Shown here piece by piece: positions 25,777-34,389 of a stretch of 39,821 bases of DNA. Position 1 is the stretch's first letter. Each line of letters begins with the position of its first letter. A program made the translations under genes and the position numbers. Source of the stretch: Anaerolineae bacterium (GTDB lineage Bacteria; Chloroflexota; Anaerolineae; 4572-78; J111). The stretch is taken from contig JAGRBZ010000023.1 in NCBI GenBank assembly GCA_020433805.1, forward strand, positions 1-39,821, written 5' to 3'. The notes beneath the pieces are model-generated. The model had not been told where the DNA came from. It did not search any database and worked only from the letters and a program-made list of their open reading frames with translations.

Positions 25777-25955
25777 TGGGGTTTACTCAGTATCATTAAA
25801 TCGACCGACTAATTCTCGTCAACAACCTTGGGTTTAGAATTTATGGCCTAATTGCAAAACGCAACGTCGAGTCATCCATTGAGGGTAAATTAGGGAGCTT
25901 CGTCAACAAGATTTGCCGAACTCCCTGATTATAATACATAAAACGAAGAGCAATT

Positions 25956-28043
25956 ATGTCTATTGACACACCTCGTGTGAGTTCGCGTTTAGATTTATTA
26001 TATCTTGTAACGCGTGAATTTAATGCTGATCTTGACATTAATCAGGTCTTGCGGAATGTCCTTTCGGCCACCGTTGCTGCGGTGGGAGCATCGGACGCCA
26101 GCCTGATTCTGTTCGACGCCGAAGGTAAGTTAGAAAACAATCTTGCTTTCAGCGACTTCACGATGCAAAAAAGAAGCGCGCCTGTTATTGAGACTGTTAT
26201 ACAAAAAGGTATAGCCGGCTGGGTTCGCAAAAATCGAACAGGCACGATTATCAAAGATACTACAACGGATGAGCGTTGGTATCGCGATGATTCAAACCCG
26301 GAATTAATCGAAGTCCAAAGTGCCATATCCGTACCCATCCAATTCCCCGATCAACTAATCGGCATTTTGACCATCACCAGCCGCCAGCCTGAAAAGTTTG
26401 AGGAAAGCGATTTGGCGATGCTCACCATTATCGCTGACCAGGCCGCGTTTGCTTTATCGAATGCTCGCCTGTTTGAAGCCGAACAGCAGCGCCGCCGCCT
26501 GGCCGATACCCTGACCTCGATTACCCAAACCATCAACTCAACGCTCAATATTGAGGAAGTGCTTGACCTCATTTTGGAACAGCTCCGATTGGTGGTTGAA
26601 TATGACAGCAGCTCAATTCTACTTTTTGAAGATGACAAATCAACTTTGGCCGTACGTGCTGCTAAAGGATTCGACAATCCCCAAGAAGCACTGCAAGTAC
26701 GCATCGATTACAATGAGTATAGCCCCAACTATCAAGCCATCTACATGAAAATTCCTTTTGTAATCGACGATGTTGACCAGGAACCGCGCTGGATCAAAAG
26801 TTCATCTTCAAAAAACGTTCGCAGTTGGATTGGTGCCCCCCTTATCGCACGGGGTGAAGCGGTTGGCATTCTCACGGTTGACAGCCATGAAGTGAACAAA
26901 TATAAGGAAGAGAACATTAAGATCGTTGCTACCTTTGCCGACCATGCGGCCACAGCGGTAGCCAATGCTCAAACCGTTACACAGTTACAAAAAGCCGAAG
27001 CCACGTACGCCTCTCTGTTTGAGGATAGCACCGACATCATCTTTATAACTGACTATGAAGGCACGATTTTAGACATCAACCGTAAAGCGTGCCAGGTGTT
27101 AAGACGGCCAAAAGATTTCTTTATTACCAGCGATATTTCGTTTATCGCCCCTCAGCTTAAAGAATATCTTACCCTTCAAACCAAAAGACTTAAAGTTTGG
27201 CGAGAACCCTCCATTGAACTCTCCATCAAAGATGCCTATCAAAAAACAGTTCCTGTCGAAATCAAGGTGCGCCAAATTCAATATAAGGGAAAAGAGGGCG
27301 TCGAGTGGGTGGGCCGCGATATTTCGGCTCGTAAAGAAATCGAGCAACTGCGTCAAGATATGGTGCATATGCTGGTCCACGATCTACGTGGCCCACTGGG
27401 CAACATCATCAACATCATCGAGCTTATCAAGATGATGCTGGAAACTCAGCCGAACCACCCCAAACTTCGCAATTTCTTGGATATGGCGAAACGCAGCGGA
27501 CAAACCATCAAAGATCTGGTCGACTCGATGCTGGACGTAAGCCGGCTAGAACAAGGCGAAGTTCCGCTGCAGCGCAGTATGACCAACATCAAAGAAATTT
27601 TGCAGGCTGTCGAAGAGCAGGTTGGTCCTCAAGCTCAGGGCAAAGATATGGAGTTAGTTTTTGATCCTGTTCCCGATACGCTGGAAATTTGGCTCGATAC
27701 GAGCTTAATCCGGCGGGTGTTAATTAACGTTGTAGGCAACGCTGTAAAATATACGCCACCGGAAGGTCATGTCTCTGTGTCTACCCGCACCACTGACCAA
27801 AATATCCATTTCACTGTATCTGACGACGGTCCAGGCATCAGTGCTGAAAACCAAACCAATGTTTTCGACAAATTCTCTCGAGCCGATTATTCTACCTCTA
27901 TTTCCGGCGTCGGGTTAGGTCTAGCCTTTTGCAAGTTGGCAGTTGAGGCTCACGACGGAAAGATCTCCGTTGAAAGTGAAGGTATTCCCGGCAAAGGCAG
28001 CACCTTTCATATTATCCTACCCATCCTGGAACCCACCGAATAG
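25956..28043 (+). CDS. Cytosolic GAF-GAF-PAS sensor histidine kinase
   Basis: 695-residue kinase. Order: GAF domain 1 (about 15-165), GAF domain 2 (about 185-340), PAS domain (about 347-465, FEDSTDIIFITDYEGTIL), HisKA dimerisation domain with phospho-accepting His475 in VHDLRGPLGN, and HATPase domain (about 575-690) with N-box NVVGNAVKYTPP, G1 DDGPGIS and G2 GVGLGLAFC. There is no membrane segment, so it should sense cytosolic small molecules or redox/light state through GAF/PAS. No response regulator is adjacent. A TATAAT at 25930-25935 lies only 20 bp before the ATG, so the leader would be very short. Just upstream is an imperfect hairpin (25892-25925). Confidence 0.93.
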   Translation: MSIDTPRVSSRLDLLYLVTREFNADLDINQVLRNVLSATVAAVGASDASLILFDAEGKLENNLAFSDFTMQKRSAPVIETVIQKGIAGWVRKNRTGTIIKDTTTDERWYRDDSNPELIEVQSAISVPIQFPDQLIGILTITSRQPEKFEESDLAMLTIIADQAAFALSNARLFEAEQQRRRLADTLTSITQTINSTLNIEEVLDLILEQLRLVVEYDSSSILLFEDDKSTLAVRAAKGFDNPQEALQVRIDYNEYSPNYQAIYMKIPFVIDDVDQEPRWIKSSSSKNVRSWIGAPLIARGEAVGILTVDSHEVNKYKEENIKIVATFADHAATAVANAQTVTQLQKAEATYASLFEDSTDIIFITDYEGTILDINRKACQVLRRPKDFFITSDISFIAPQLKEYLTLQTKRLKVWREPSIELSIKDAYQKTVPVEIKVRQIQYKGKEGVEWVGRDISARKEIEQLRQDMVHMLVHDLRGPLGNIINIIELIKMMLETQPNHPKLRNFLDMAKRSGQTIKDLVDSMLDVSRLEQGEVPLQRSMTNIKEILQAVEEQVGPQAQGKDMELVFDPVPDTLEIWLDTSLIRRVLINVVGNAVKYTPPEGHVSVSTRTTDQNIHFTVSDDGPGISAENQTNVFDKFSRADYSTSISGVGLGLAFCKLAVEAHDGKISVESEGIPGKGSTFHIILPILEPTE

Positions 28044-28346
28044 ACCTTTCCCGCTGTAGCTTCACACGGCGTAGCTACCCTCATCCGCCATCATTTCTTA
28101 ACAACAGCCAATGTCCGTATTCTACAGAAGTTTACGTTACCTATACAACGTTAACTATTTTGAGCAACTTATGGTAAGATAAGTTATTCTCAGCCACCGC
28201 AGTACGCTGAATAAAACGAGAAAAAAAGCGTTCTAAAGGTAAGGTTGAGTTCTACTTGCTATCGCCGTCTTTCGATCAAAGACCGCACGTCATTTTACCA
28301 ACTATTTTTGTCGCAATAATAACAAAATCTCAAAGAGAGATAAACA
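28044..28346. other. Intergenic region upstream of the SLATT/SLOG fusion gene
   Basis: About 300 bp with no gene. The only element that I can point to is a candidate promoter on the plus strand: TTAACT (28149-28154), 18-bp spacer, TAAGAT (28173-28178) with a TG extension. The leader would then be about 165 bases long. No palindromic operator is evident. Confidence 0.4.
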
Positions 28347-31300
28347 ATGGCCCAAGAAAAAAATCACCTTGAGTCACCTGCCCTAAAATCAGCGTGGGAA
28401 CGGTACGCCGAGTTTGATTTTAACGCCAAAATCGGCTCCCGACAGCGCACAGTTTTAAGACAAGCCGCTATTGCCATTTCGATGTTTGCGGTGTTGATGG
28501 CCGTTTTCACCAACACCTACAGCGTCAACCTATCGGAATTTACCGGCTGGGGTATCTTTAGCACCATCGGCGAAGCAATAAGAATTCTGCTCGTCGTGGC
28601 GCTGATTATAAACTTTATCATCTTTGCCCTGTTTGTGCGCTCACAAAAGCAAGACAGCTCCCAGGATTTGCGCACCGCAGCCGAAGAAATCAAAAAAGAG
28701 ATATATCTTTATCGCACCGTGCTTCAGTGGCATGAAGAATGCGAGCGCTGGCTTAGCGACCGCATCACTCGAATTCAGCGTCATGTCGCCGAAGGCTTCG
28801 GCAATGAGCTAATCCTAAAACCTTACCGGGGCGATATCCCCCCCTACTACGACCCGTCCGATCCCAACAGTGATCCCGGCTTTACGCGCCTGCTGCCGGC
28901 CGATTACCTACGCTATCGGCTGGAAAACCAGCTCGAAACCTACAGCCGCGAGCTAACCGAACCGCAAAAACAGCGTTATTATCTGCAACTGGGCTTGTTT
29001 GCCACCGCCGGTATCAGCGTGCTGCTGGCCGCTATCCCCGGCGGTAACTTTAGCGCCTGGGTTGCGGTTACAGTCTTTGCCCTGGTTGCCCTCATGTACT
29101 GGCTCGAACCCCGTGAGATCGATGCGAAGATCAACTCCTACAACCAACTCATCGCCGGTCTCAATATTATTCGGGATTGGTGGTTTAGCCTCAACAAACA
29201 AGAGCAAACCGGCGTGGAATTCTTCAAGCTGGTTGTTGCCACCGAAAAAGTCATTTGGAGCCATTACAACAAGCACGCCAGCGAGATGTGGCAAGCCATC
29301 GAAGAGCTTAAAGGCAGAAAAGAAGACGCGCTCGATGAGGTGCTCTTGCTCTCCGGCACGGCGGCGCTCCAAGAGTTTGAGGCTGAGTACGATGCTCAGA
29401 AAGATACAGAAAGCGCGACCGTGGTCATTGCCGAAAGTGTGACTACCATCGAGCCAGCCCGGGTTGACGATCAAGAGCCGGATATTATCGAGGGCGTGGT
29501 TGAAACGGTCAATGGTAATGCTGAGCCTGTAAAAAAAGCATTGGTCAAGAAAGAAACCTCTTTAACCGTCGTCGGCAGCAGGGATGCAGAGGAAACCGTT
29601 GGCTACCATTCCAAAAAGCGCGGCTTACCCCACGCCTTTGTGGTAATGCCCTTTGGCCGCAAGCAAGGGCCTGACGGCCGCTGGATAGATTTCGACAGCA
29701 TCTACTACGACCTCATCAAACCGGCTGTTGAAGCCGCCGGTTTCGAGTCGTTTCGCGCCGACCAGGAAAGCGTCAGTGGCGATATTTTGACCGATATGTT
29801 TCAAGAGCTTCTACTGGCCGATATGGTCATTGCCGATTTAAGCATCGACAACGCCAACGTTTTCTACGAACTGGGCGTGCGGCACGCGATGCGCAAACGC
29901 GGACTGGTTCACATTCAGTCGGGTCGCCCTTATCTGCCGTTTGATATTTTCAACGTCCGCACCATCCCTTATCAAATCGACAAAACCGGCCGGCCCGACC
30001 CCGATCACATTGAAAAAGACAAACAGGCCATCACCAAAATCACCCGCGAAACGTGGGCCTCTGATGTAGACCGTATCCACAGCCCCATATTCAACCTGCT
30101 TGATGGTCTAGTTGAGCCGGATCGCAAAACGCTGCGCACACCGCTCGCCACCGGCTTCTGGCGCGAGTACAACGAGTGGCGCGAGCGCGTTACCATCTCG
30201 CAGCGTCAAAAACGCATCGGTGACCTGCTCGTGTTGACCGAGGAAATTCGAAACCCGCTCATCCGCGAGGAAGCCATCAGCGAAGCCGGCCGCGCCATGC
30301 GCGGTCTGGGTCGCTTCGAGTTGGCCCTCCAGCAATACCGTCACGGTCTGGCCATCAACCCCCGCAACATCGAATTTCGCCGCGAGGAAGCTTTTCACCT
30401 TAACCGCATGAACCGCACCGATGAAGCCATTGTCAAGCTGGAACGCCTGCTGCAAGACCACCCCCTCGACATCGAAGCCATGTCATTTCTGGGGCGCATC
30501 TACAAACAAATGTGGACGGAAACCTGGGAAGGAATTGAGGACGAATCCATCAGGATGACTGAAGCCTTTAATGCGCTGCACTGGCTCGTTAAAGCTACTC
30601 ACACCTATCTGGCCGGCTATCGGCTTGATCAGAATAATCACTACCCTGGTATCAACGCCTTAAGCCTGGCAATGTTGATTGATTTCTTAGCCAAAAGCAA
30701 TAATCTAACCGACGATCCGGACGTAGAGGCCATTCGCGCCGATTTACCCAAACTCAAAGGGGCCGTCCAGTTTGCTCTGGAAAATAGAACCGAAAAAGAC
30801 AGCTCTGACTACTGGGCGCTCGTGTCGTTGGCTGAGTTACAAGTCAGCATCGCCGATGACCCGGTTAAAGTCAGCCGCACCTACAAACGCGCCCTTACCG
30901 CCGCCCGCAAGAATGTCTACAACCTCCAGTCGGCCCTGAGCCAACTGCGGCTTTTGCAATCACTGGGCTTTCGGCCCGAGTACGTCCAGGCCGGTGTCGA
31001 CGCCATCAAAAGCGAACTCGGCCGCATTCACTACGAAGAAGAGATAGAAGATCCGGGCCGTACGCTCGATACGCCCCAGGTCTTCATCTTCTCCGGCCAT
31101 CCCGTCGACGCCCCCAAACGCAAAGAGTCTCGGTTCCCGGCAGGCATGGAAAAAGAGGCACGTGATAAAATCAACAAGGCACTCGACAAATTCAAAGCGG
31201 ATAGCAACGACTTAGCCGTCACCTGCGGCGCAGCAGCGGGCGGCGATATCATCTTTATTGAAGTCTGCCTCGAACGCAATATGAATGTTGAAGTCCATCT

Positions 31301-31691
31301 CCCCTTCGAAGAAGCCCGCTACATCCAATGGTCAATCAGCTACGCCGGCGACAATTGGATCGAACGGTTCTACAACATTCGCAACAACCCCAACGTAAAA
31401 ATCTGGCTTCAGCCCGACTATCTCGGCCGCGTCAAATTTGACGACAATATGTACGAACGCAACGAGCGCTGGGCGCTCTACTCGTCCTTCATCCACGGTG
31501 TCGACCGTATGAGGCTCATCGTCCTGTGGGATGGCCTAATAGACGATACCCCCGGCGGCCCCGACAAGATGATCGACCGGGTACGTCAGTTGGGCGGCAT
31601 CACCGAACATCTCAACACCACCAAATTCCACTACTGGAAGGCGGAGGGCAAAGTCAGCCGTGCTCTGGATTTGTTGACGATGGAAAGTTAA
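28347..31691 (+). CDS. Multidomain SLATT x2 - NDT/TIR-like - TRAFs-binding TPR - SLOG conflict-system protein
   Basis: 1114 residues, unusually long. In order: (1) residues 13-135, helix-TM-TM-helix unit like SLATT/DUF4231 (TM about 38-55 and 75-97); (2) 185-320, second such unit (TM about 211-230 and 236-253); (3) charged linker 335-425; (4) 426-545, Rossmann-like domain of the type that precedes TRAFs-binding domains, with FVVMPFG, ADLSIDNANVFYELGVRHA and PFDIFNVRTIPY; Glu508 aligns with the catalytic Glu of nucleoside deoxyribosyltransferase/TIR folds; (5) 620-895, TPR-like helices resembling the MAP3K/ASK TRAFs-binding domain (NHYPGINALSL); (6) 908-1112, SLOG-like domain (FIFSGHPVD, RFP, CGAAAGGDIIFIEVCLE, VHLPF). 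SLOG domains bind nucleotides and SLATT units are proposed pore-forming effectors. Likely a self-contained nucleotide-triggered immune or stress effector; not tested. Confidence 0.8.
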   Translation: MAQEKNHLESPALKSAWERYAEFDFNAKIGSRQRTVLRQAAIAISMFAVLMAVFTNTYSVNLSEFTGWGIFSTIGEAIRILLVVALIINFIIFALFVRSQKQDSSQDLRTAAEEIKKEIYLYRTVLQWHEECERWLSDRITRIQRHVAEGFGNELILKPYRGDIPPYYDPSDPNSDPGFTRLLPADYLRYRLENQLETYSRELTEPQKQRYYLQLGLFATAGISVLLAAIPGGNFSAWVAVTVFALVALMYWLEPREIDAKINSYNQLIAGLNIIRDWWFSLNKQEQTGVEFFKLVVATEKVIWSHYNKHASEMWQAIEELKGRKEDALDEVLLLSGTAALQEFEAEYDAQKDTESATVVIAESVTTIEPARVDDQEPDIIEGVVETVNGNAEPVKKALVKKETSLTVVGSRDAEETVGYHSKKRGLPHAFVVMPFGRKQGPDGRWIDFDSIYYDLIKPAVEAAGFESFRADQESVSGDILTDMFQELLLADMVIADLSIDNANVFYELGVRHAMRKRGLVHIQSGRPYLPFDIFNVRTIPYQIDKTGRPDPDHIEKDKQAITKITRETWASDVDRIHSPIFNLLDGLVEPDRKTLRTPLATGFWREYNEWRERVTISQRQKRIGDLLVLTEEIRNPLIREEAISEAGRAMRGLGRFELALQQYRHGLAINPRNIEFRREEAFHLNRMNRTDEAIVKLERLLQDHPLDIEAMSFLGRIYKQMWTETWEGIEDESIRMTEAFNALHWLVKATHTYLAGYRLDQNNHYPGINALSLAMLIDFLAKSNNLTDDPDVEAIRADLPKLKGAVQFALENRTEKDSSDYWALVSLAELQVSIADDPVKVSRTYKRALTAARKNVYNLQSALSQLRLLQSLGFRPEYVQAGVDAIKSELGRIHYEEEIEDPGRTLDTPQVFIFSGHPVDAPKRKESRFPAGMEKEARDKINKALDKFKADSNDLAVTCGAAAGGDIIFIEVCLERNMNVEVHLPFEEARYIQWSISYAGDNWIERFYNIRNNPNVKIWLQPDYLGRVKFDDNMYERNERWALYSSFIHGVDRMRLIVLWDGLIDDTPGGPDKMIDRVRQLGGITEHLNTTKFHYWKAEGKVSRALDLLTMES

Positions 31692-31776
31692 TTGTATCAG
31701 TACCGGTAAGAGTACTTATTGAAGCAACACTCTATTTTTTATATACTATCTCTAACTTTGCCTTAGGAAGTGCATA

Positions 31777-31976
31777 ATGAGTAAAATATAACCATTACTA
31801 TTCCCGACATCCAATTGACTCGATTACAAGAAAAAGCCGACCGTCTAGGCATTCCTTTAACCGACTTAGTATTACTAAGCATCGAAGAAATTCTATTGCG
31901 CCCGGACGAAGATTTCCACAAAGCAGCCGACTACGTTTTACAGAAGAATGCCAAACTGTATCGCCGCCTGTCCTAA
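31777..31976 (+). pseudogene. Doc-associated antitoxin with a frameshift after codon 3
   Basis: The ATG at 31777 has a good AGGAAG ribosome binding site but runs into TAA after four codons (Met-Ser-Lys-Ile). From 31788 another frame encodes 62 residues beginning ITITIPDIQLTRLQEKADRL, with SIEEILLRPDEDFHKA in the middle and ending KNAKLYRRLS; its stop abuts the ATG of the Doc gene. This is the form of short antitoxins encoded before Doc toxins. Adding one A to the AAAA run at 31783-31786 restores Met-Ser-Lys-Asn-Ile-Thr continuity. So either a one-base deletion, a sequencing error in a homopolymer, or slippage-dependent expression. An internal TTG (31815) could give a truncated product. Confidence 0.7.
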
Positions 31977-32369
31977 ATGCGTTATCTAACCTTTAGTGAG
32001 GTTCTGGATTTATATCATCGGATTTTAGAACAATCAGGCGGCTTGGTGGGGATAAGAGATTTAGGAGCGTTAAAGTCAGCAGTAGCTCAACCACGCCTGA
32101 CTTTCGAAGAGCAAGAGTTATACCCTACATTAGTCGACAAAGCCGTTGCCATTGGTTTTTCACTCATCAAGAATCATCCTTTTGTTGATGGAAACAAACG
32201 GATTGGGCATGCGGCAATGGAAGTATTTCTACTTCTAAATGGATATGAGATTGATAGCTACGTAGATGATCAAGAGCGGATAATACTTAGGGTAGCTGCC
32301 GGTACAATTAGCCGCGAAGAAATGAAAAAATGGCTAGAGGTTCATATTGTGGCATTAAAAGAAGGATAA
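31977..32369 (+). CDS. doc: Doc-family toxin (Fic fold)
   Basis: 130-residue Fic/Doc protein. The catalytic loop is HPFVDGNKRIGH (67-78), matching the Fic core HxFx(D/N)GNKRxG; Doc proteins of this size use it to transfer phosphate to elongation factor Tu, while classical Fic enzymes transfer AMP. The Gly after Asp (position 72), where P1 Doc has Ala, leaves the exact activity open. The rest of the fold is intact (RDLGALKSAVAQP, FLLLNGYEID). It starts directly after the antitoxin stop codon. Since that antitoxin gene is frameshifted, the toxin is either silent, neutralised by another protein, or the antitoxin is still made. Confidence 0.9.
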   Translation: MRYLTFSEVLDLYHRILEQSGGLVGIRDLGALKSAVAQPRLTFEEQELYPTLVDKAVAIGFSLIKNHPFVDGNKRIGHAAMEVFLLLNGYEIDSYVDDQERIILRVAAGTISREEMKKWLEVHIVALKEG

Positions 32370-32374
32370 ATTTT

Positions 32375-32480
32375 CTCGTAAATCACCAGCAAGAAGCGGA
32401 GCATCCTCAAATGCGGAGCGGCTTGGTGCAACGCGCTCACATCTGAGGATGCTCACTCCGTTATGAGACAATAATTTTCA
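32375..32480. repeat. Palindromic repeat, copy B (MITE/REP-like)
   Basis: Arms GCATCCTCAAATGC (32401-32414) and ATCTGAGGATGC (32441-32452), 12 of 14 positions pairing, with imperfect flanking complementarity out to about 32375 and 32480. The core matches copy A at 22217-22255 (GCATCCTCAGATGC). It starts right after the doc stop codon and ends about 50 bp from the 3' end of the subtilase gene, so it lies between convergent genes. Confidence 0.6.
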
Positions 32481-32533
32481 TTCGCATTACAGTTGCGGAG
32501 CTTCTGTTTCACCCCTAAAGAAGTACAAAAAAA

Positions 32534-33775
32534 TCACCCGCGCCCAAACAACGCCGCCAAGCAGCCCTGCGGCTCAGACGGAGTCGTATCGGGCGGCGTA
32601 GTCGGAGGCGGATCCGGCGTGGGGGTTGGTGTCGGCGTACCGGTCACCTGCTCATACGCCTTCAACGCATCGCCCTGGCCAACACCCTGCGCGTTGGGGC
32701 CGACACCCAAGTCGATGGCCCCGGCTAGCATCTGCGTTTTAAGCTGCTCGGCGTTGAGATTGGGGTTAGCCTGAAGCATCAACGCGGCGACGCCGGAAGC
32801 GTGGGGCGTGGCCATACTGGTGCCGTTGGCCGTCACATAGCCCTCGACCACAACTTGCCCCATTCGAGTTCCTGTTGCCTGGGCGGCGACAATATTGACG
32901 CCCGGAAAAACAATATCGGGCTTAACCCGCCCGTCGGCAGTCGGGCCACGCGACGAAAAGCGCGCGATAGCGCCGCTGTCATCGATAGCCCCCACGGTAA
33001 TGACCCGTCGGGCGCATCCCGGCGAACCCACTGTGCGCTCGTCTGGGCCGGTATTCCCCGCCGCCACGCAAACAATCACCCCGGCCTGCGTCACCGCCTC
33101 ATCACACATCACCGACAGCGCATCGGTGCCATCGCACGAGCCAACGCCCCCCAGCGACAGATTGATGATCTGCACTTTCTGCTCCAACACCGCCCACTCG
33201 ATACCGGCCATCACGCCGCTCATCGAGCCTCCGCCGTCGGCCCGCAGCACTTTGGCTACAAACAGGCTAGCCTCTGGGGCTACGCCAACGTACTTGCCGT
33301 TCGATTTCGCACCACTGCCGGCCACAATGCTGGCCACGTGCGTGCCGTGGCCGTTATCATCCTCAGCTGTGCCGCCGACAAAACTCTGCGTTGCTAAAAT
33401 CCGTCCGGCAAAATCGGGATGCGATGAATCGATGCCGGTATCCACCACGGCAACCTTGATCCCCTTGCCGCGTAGGCCTATTTCCCATACCGCGGGCGCG
33501 GAAATCTTCGGCACCGAGGTATCGAGCCAGGCCTGAACCGGTAAATCGGGCCATATCTTTTCTACCCCATCCTGTCGGCTCAAAGCATCAATCTCCGCAG
33601 CGTTGACGGACAGTGCTTCGCCGGGGAATAATTGAAACGACTGCTCCACCTCAACCAAATTGGGCAGCGCCTGTGCCCGAAAAAAACCTTCTTTACGCCG
33701 GACAATAACCGGTATCGGCTCACCGTTCGCCATCGCGTCCATTTGGTTGCGTAATTCTGAAGCGACCTTCGCCAT
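32534..33775 (-). CDS. Subtilisin-like serine protease (S8), no signal peptide
   Basis: 413-residue subtilase. N-terminal propeptide/I9-like domain about 1-85; catalytic domain about 90-378 with Asp112 (VAVVDTGID), His143 (NGHGTHVAS), oxyanion Asn241 (AAGNTGP) and Ser320 (NGTSMATPH), all intact. A Pro/Thr linker (379-402) leads to a short hydrophobic end GCLAALFGRG. There is no signal peptide or lipobox, so the enzyme is either cytosolic or exported unconventionally. The start has a strong AGGAGG five bases upstream. It lies 18 bp after a gene for a protein resembling its own propeptide, so the pair is an operon. Possibly a regulated intracellular protease; inferred. Confidence 0.93.
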   Translation of the reverse strand: MAKVASELRNQMDAMANGEPIPVIVRRKEGFFRAQALPNLVEVEQSFQLFPGEALSVNAAEIDALSRQDGVEKIWPDLPVQAWLDTSVPKISAPAVWEIGLRGKGIKVAVVDTGIDSSHPDFAGRILATQSFVGGTAEDDNGHGTHVASIVAGSGAKSNGKYVGVAPEASLFVAKVLRADGGGSMSGVMAGIEWAVLEQKVQIINLSLGGVGSCDGTDALSVMCDEAVTQAGVIVCVAAGNTGPDERTVGSPGCARRVITVGAIDDSGAIARFSSRGPTADGRVKPDIVFPGVNIVAAQATGTRMGQVVVEGYVTANGTSMATPHASGVAALMLQANPNLNAEQLKTQMLAGAIDLGVGPNAQGVGQGDALKAYEQVTGTPTPTPTPDPPPTTPPDTTPSEPQGCLAALFGRG

Positions 33776-33793
33776 AATAACCTCCTGTCACCG

Positions 33794-34048
33794 CTACATC
33801 GTTGTTATAGATTGATCCAACTCAACAGATTTTACCCATGCCTGATCGAGCAGTTTCAACGCCGCTTCACCCGAACAGGTTACAGCCAATCCCGGCGACA
33901 GCCGAAACTGCTGCTTGATCTCAATTTCTTCCTCGCGGCACCAATCTAAATAAGGGGTAGCATCGCCGTCCGTTCGCACGATCAGATCAAATGTCTTGCT
34001 TGATAACGATTTAATTTGTTGTTGTAGCTCTGCATTGATTTTTGCCAT
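33794..34048 (-). CDS. Stand-alone I9-like propeptide/inhibitor paralogue
   Basis: 84 residues from the ATG at 34048, which has AGGAG seven bases upstream; the frame is open to 34123 but without such a signal. Its whole length aligns with residues 1-81 of the adjacent subtilase: MAKINAELQQQ against MAKVASELRNQ, and IEIKQQFRLSPGLAV against VEVEQSFQLFPGEAL. Propeptides of subtilases act as folding chaperones and tight inhibitors, so a free copy made first from the same operon would be a ready inhibitor or folding helper. Function is inferred; homology to the neighbour is visible directly. Confidence 0.8.
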   Translation of the reverse strand: MAKINAELQQQIKSLSSKTFDLIVRTDGDATPYLDWCREEEIEIKQQFRLSPGLAVTCSGEAALKLLDQAWVKSVELDQSITTM

Positions 34049-34240
34049 ATTTCGTCTCCTGTAAAGATAAAGGTTTGGGGCGTCAATGTAACCTTTGAAC
34101 TTACATTGCCAATAACTACGCAAGTTCTGTTGCTCCGTTACATTTTTAATCCCGATGGCATCTCAATCGAGATAGTGCACCAACGTGTGCCAAATCACAT
34201 AACGTTTCTTGATCTAACCCACAATACGCCTTCTTAACAT

Positions 34241-34269
34241 ATTATACCTTACTTAAGGATATAGTTGAA
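34241..34269 (-). promoter_or_regulatory. Candidate promoter of the protease operon
   Basis: Perfect minus-strand -10 TATAAT (34241-34246), 17-bp spacer, poor -35 TTCAAC (34264-34269). Start near 34234. Confidence 0.5.
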
Positions 34270-34308
34270 GGTCACCATAAAAATACGTGCCACACTCTCT
34301 CCTCAAAA

Positions 34309-34337
34309 TTGGAGAGCCTCTAAGATTTAAGTATAAT
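34309..34337 (+). promoter_or_regulatory. Candidate promoter of the LSDAT SLOG gene
   Basis: -35 TTGGAG (34309-34314), 17-bp spacer, -10 TATAAT (34332-34337). Start near 34344, about 50 bases before the start codon. Confidence 0.6.
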
Positions 34338-34389
34338 GGACTTCCCTTCACTCGCAGGGCGTGTATTGGTCAAAGTGTATAAAAGTTGA

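Noticed and set aside
28347..31691. Adenylate/guanylate cyclase as the enzymatic part of the fusion protein
   Set aside because: No cyclase catalytic motif is present; the central domain instead shows the MPFG...ADL...NVFYELGVRHA pattern of the NDT/TIR-like group.
22186..32480. CRISPR array
   Set aside because: Repeats are two isolated palindromic copies 10 kb apart; no regularly spaced direct repeats or cas genes were seen anywhere in the window.
32801..33397. Long open frame of 198 codons antisense to the subtilase gene
   Set aside because: It mirrors the GC-rich codon pattern of the real gene, whose catalytic motifs are all intact; His/Arg-rich composition is typical of a shadow frame. 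The same holds for 32895-33536.
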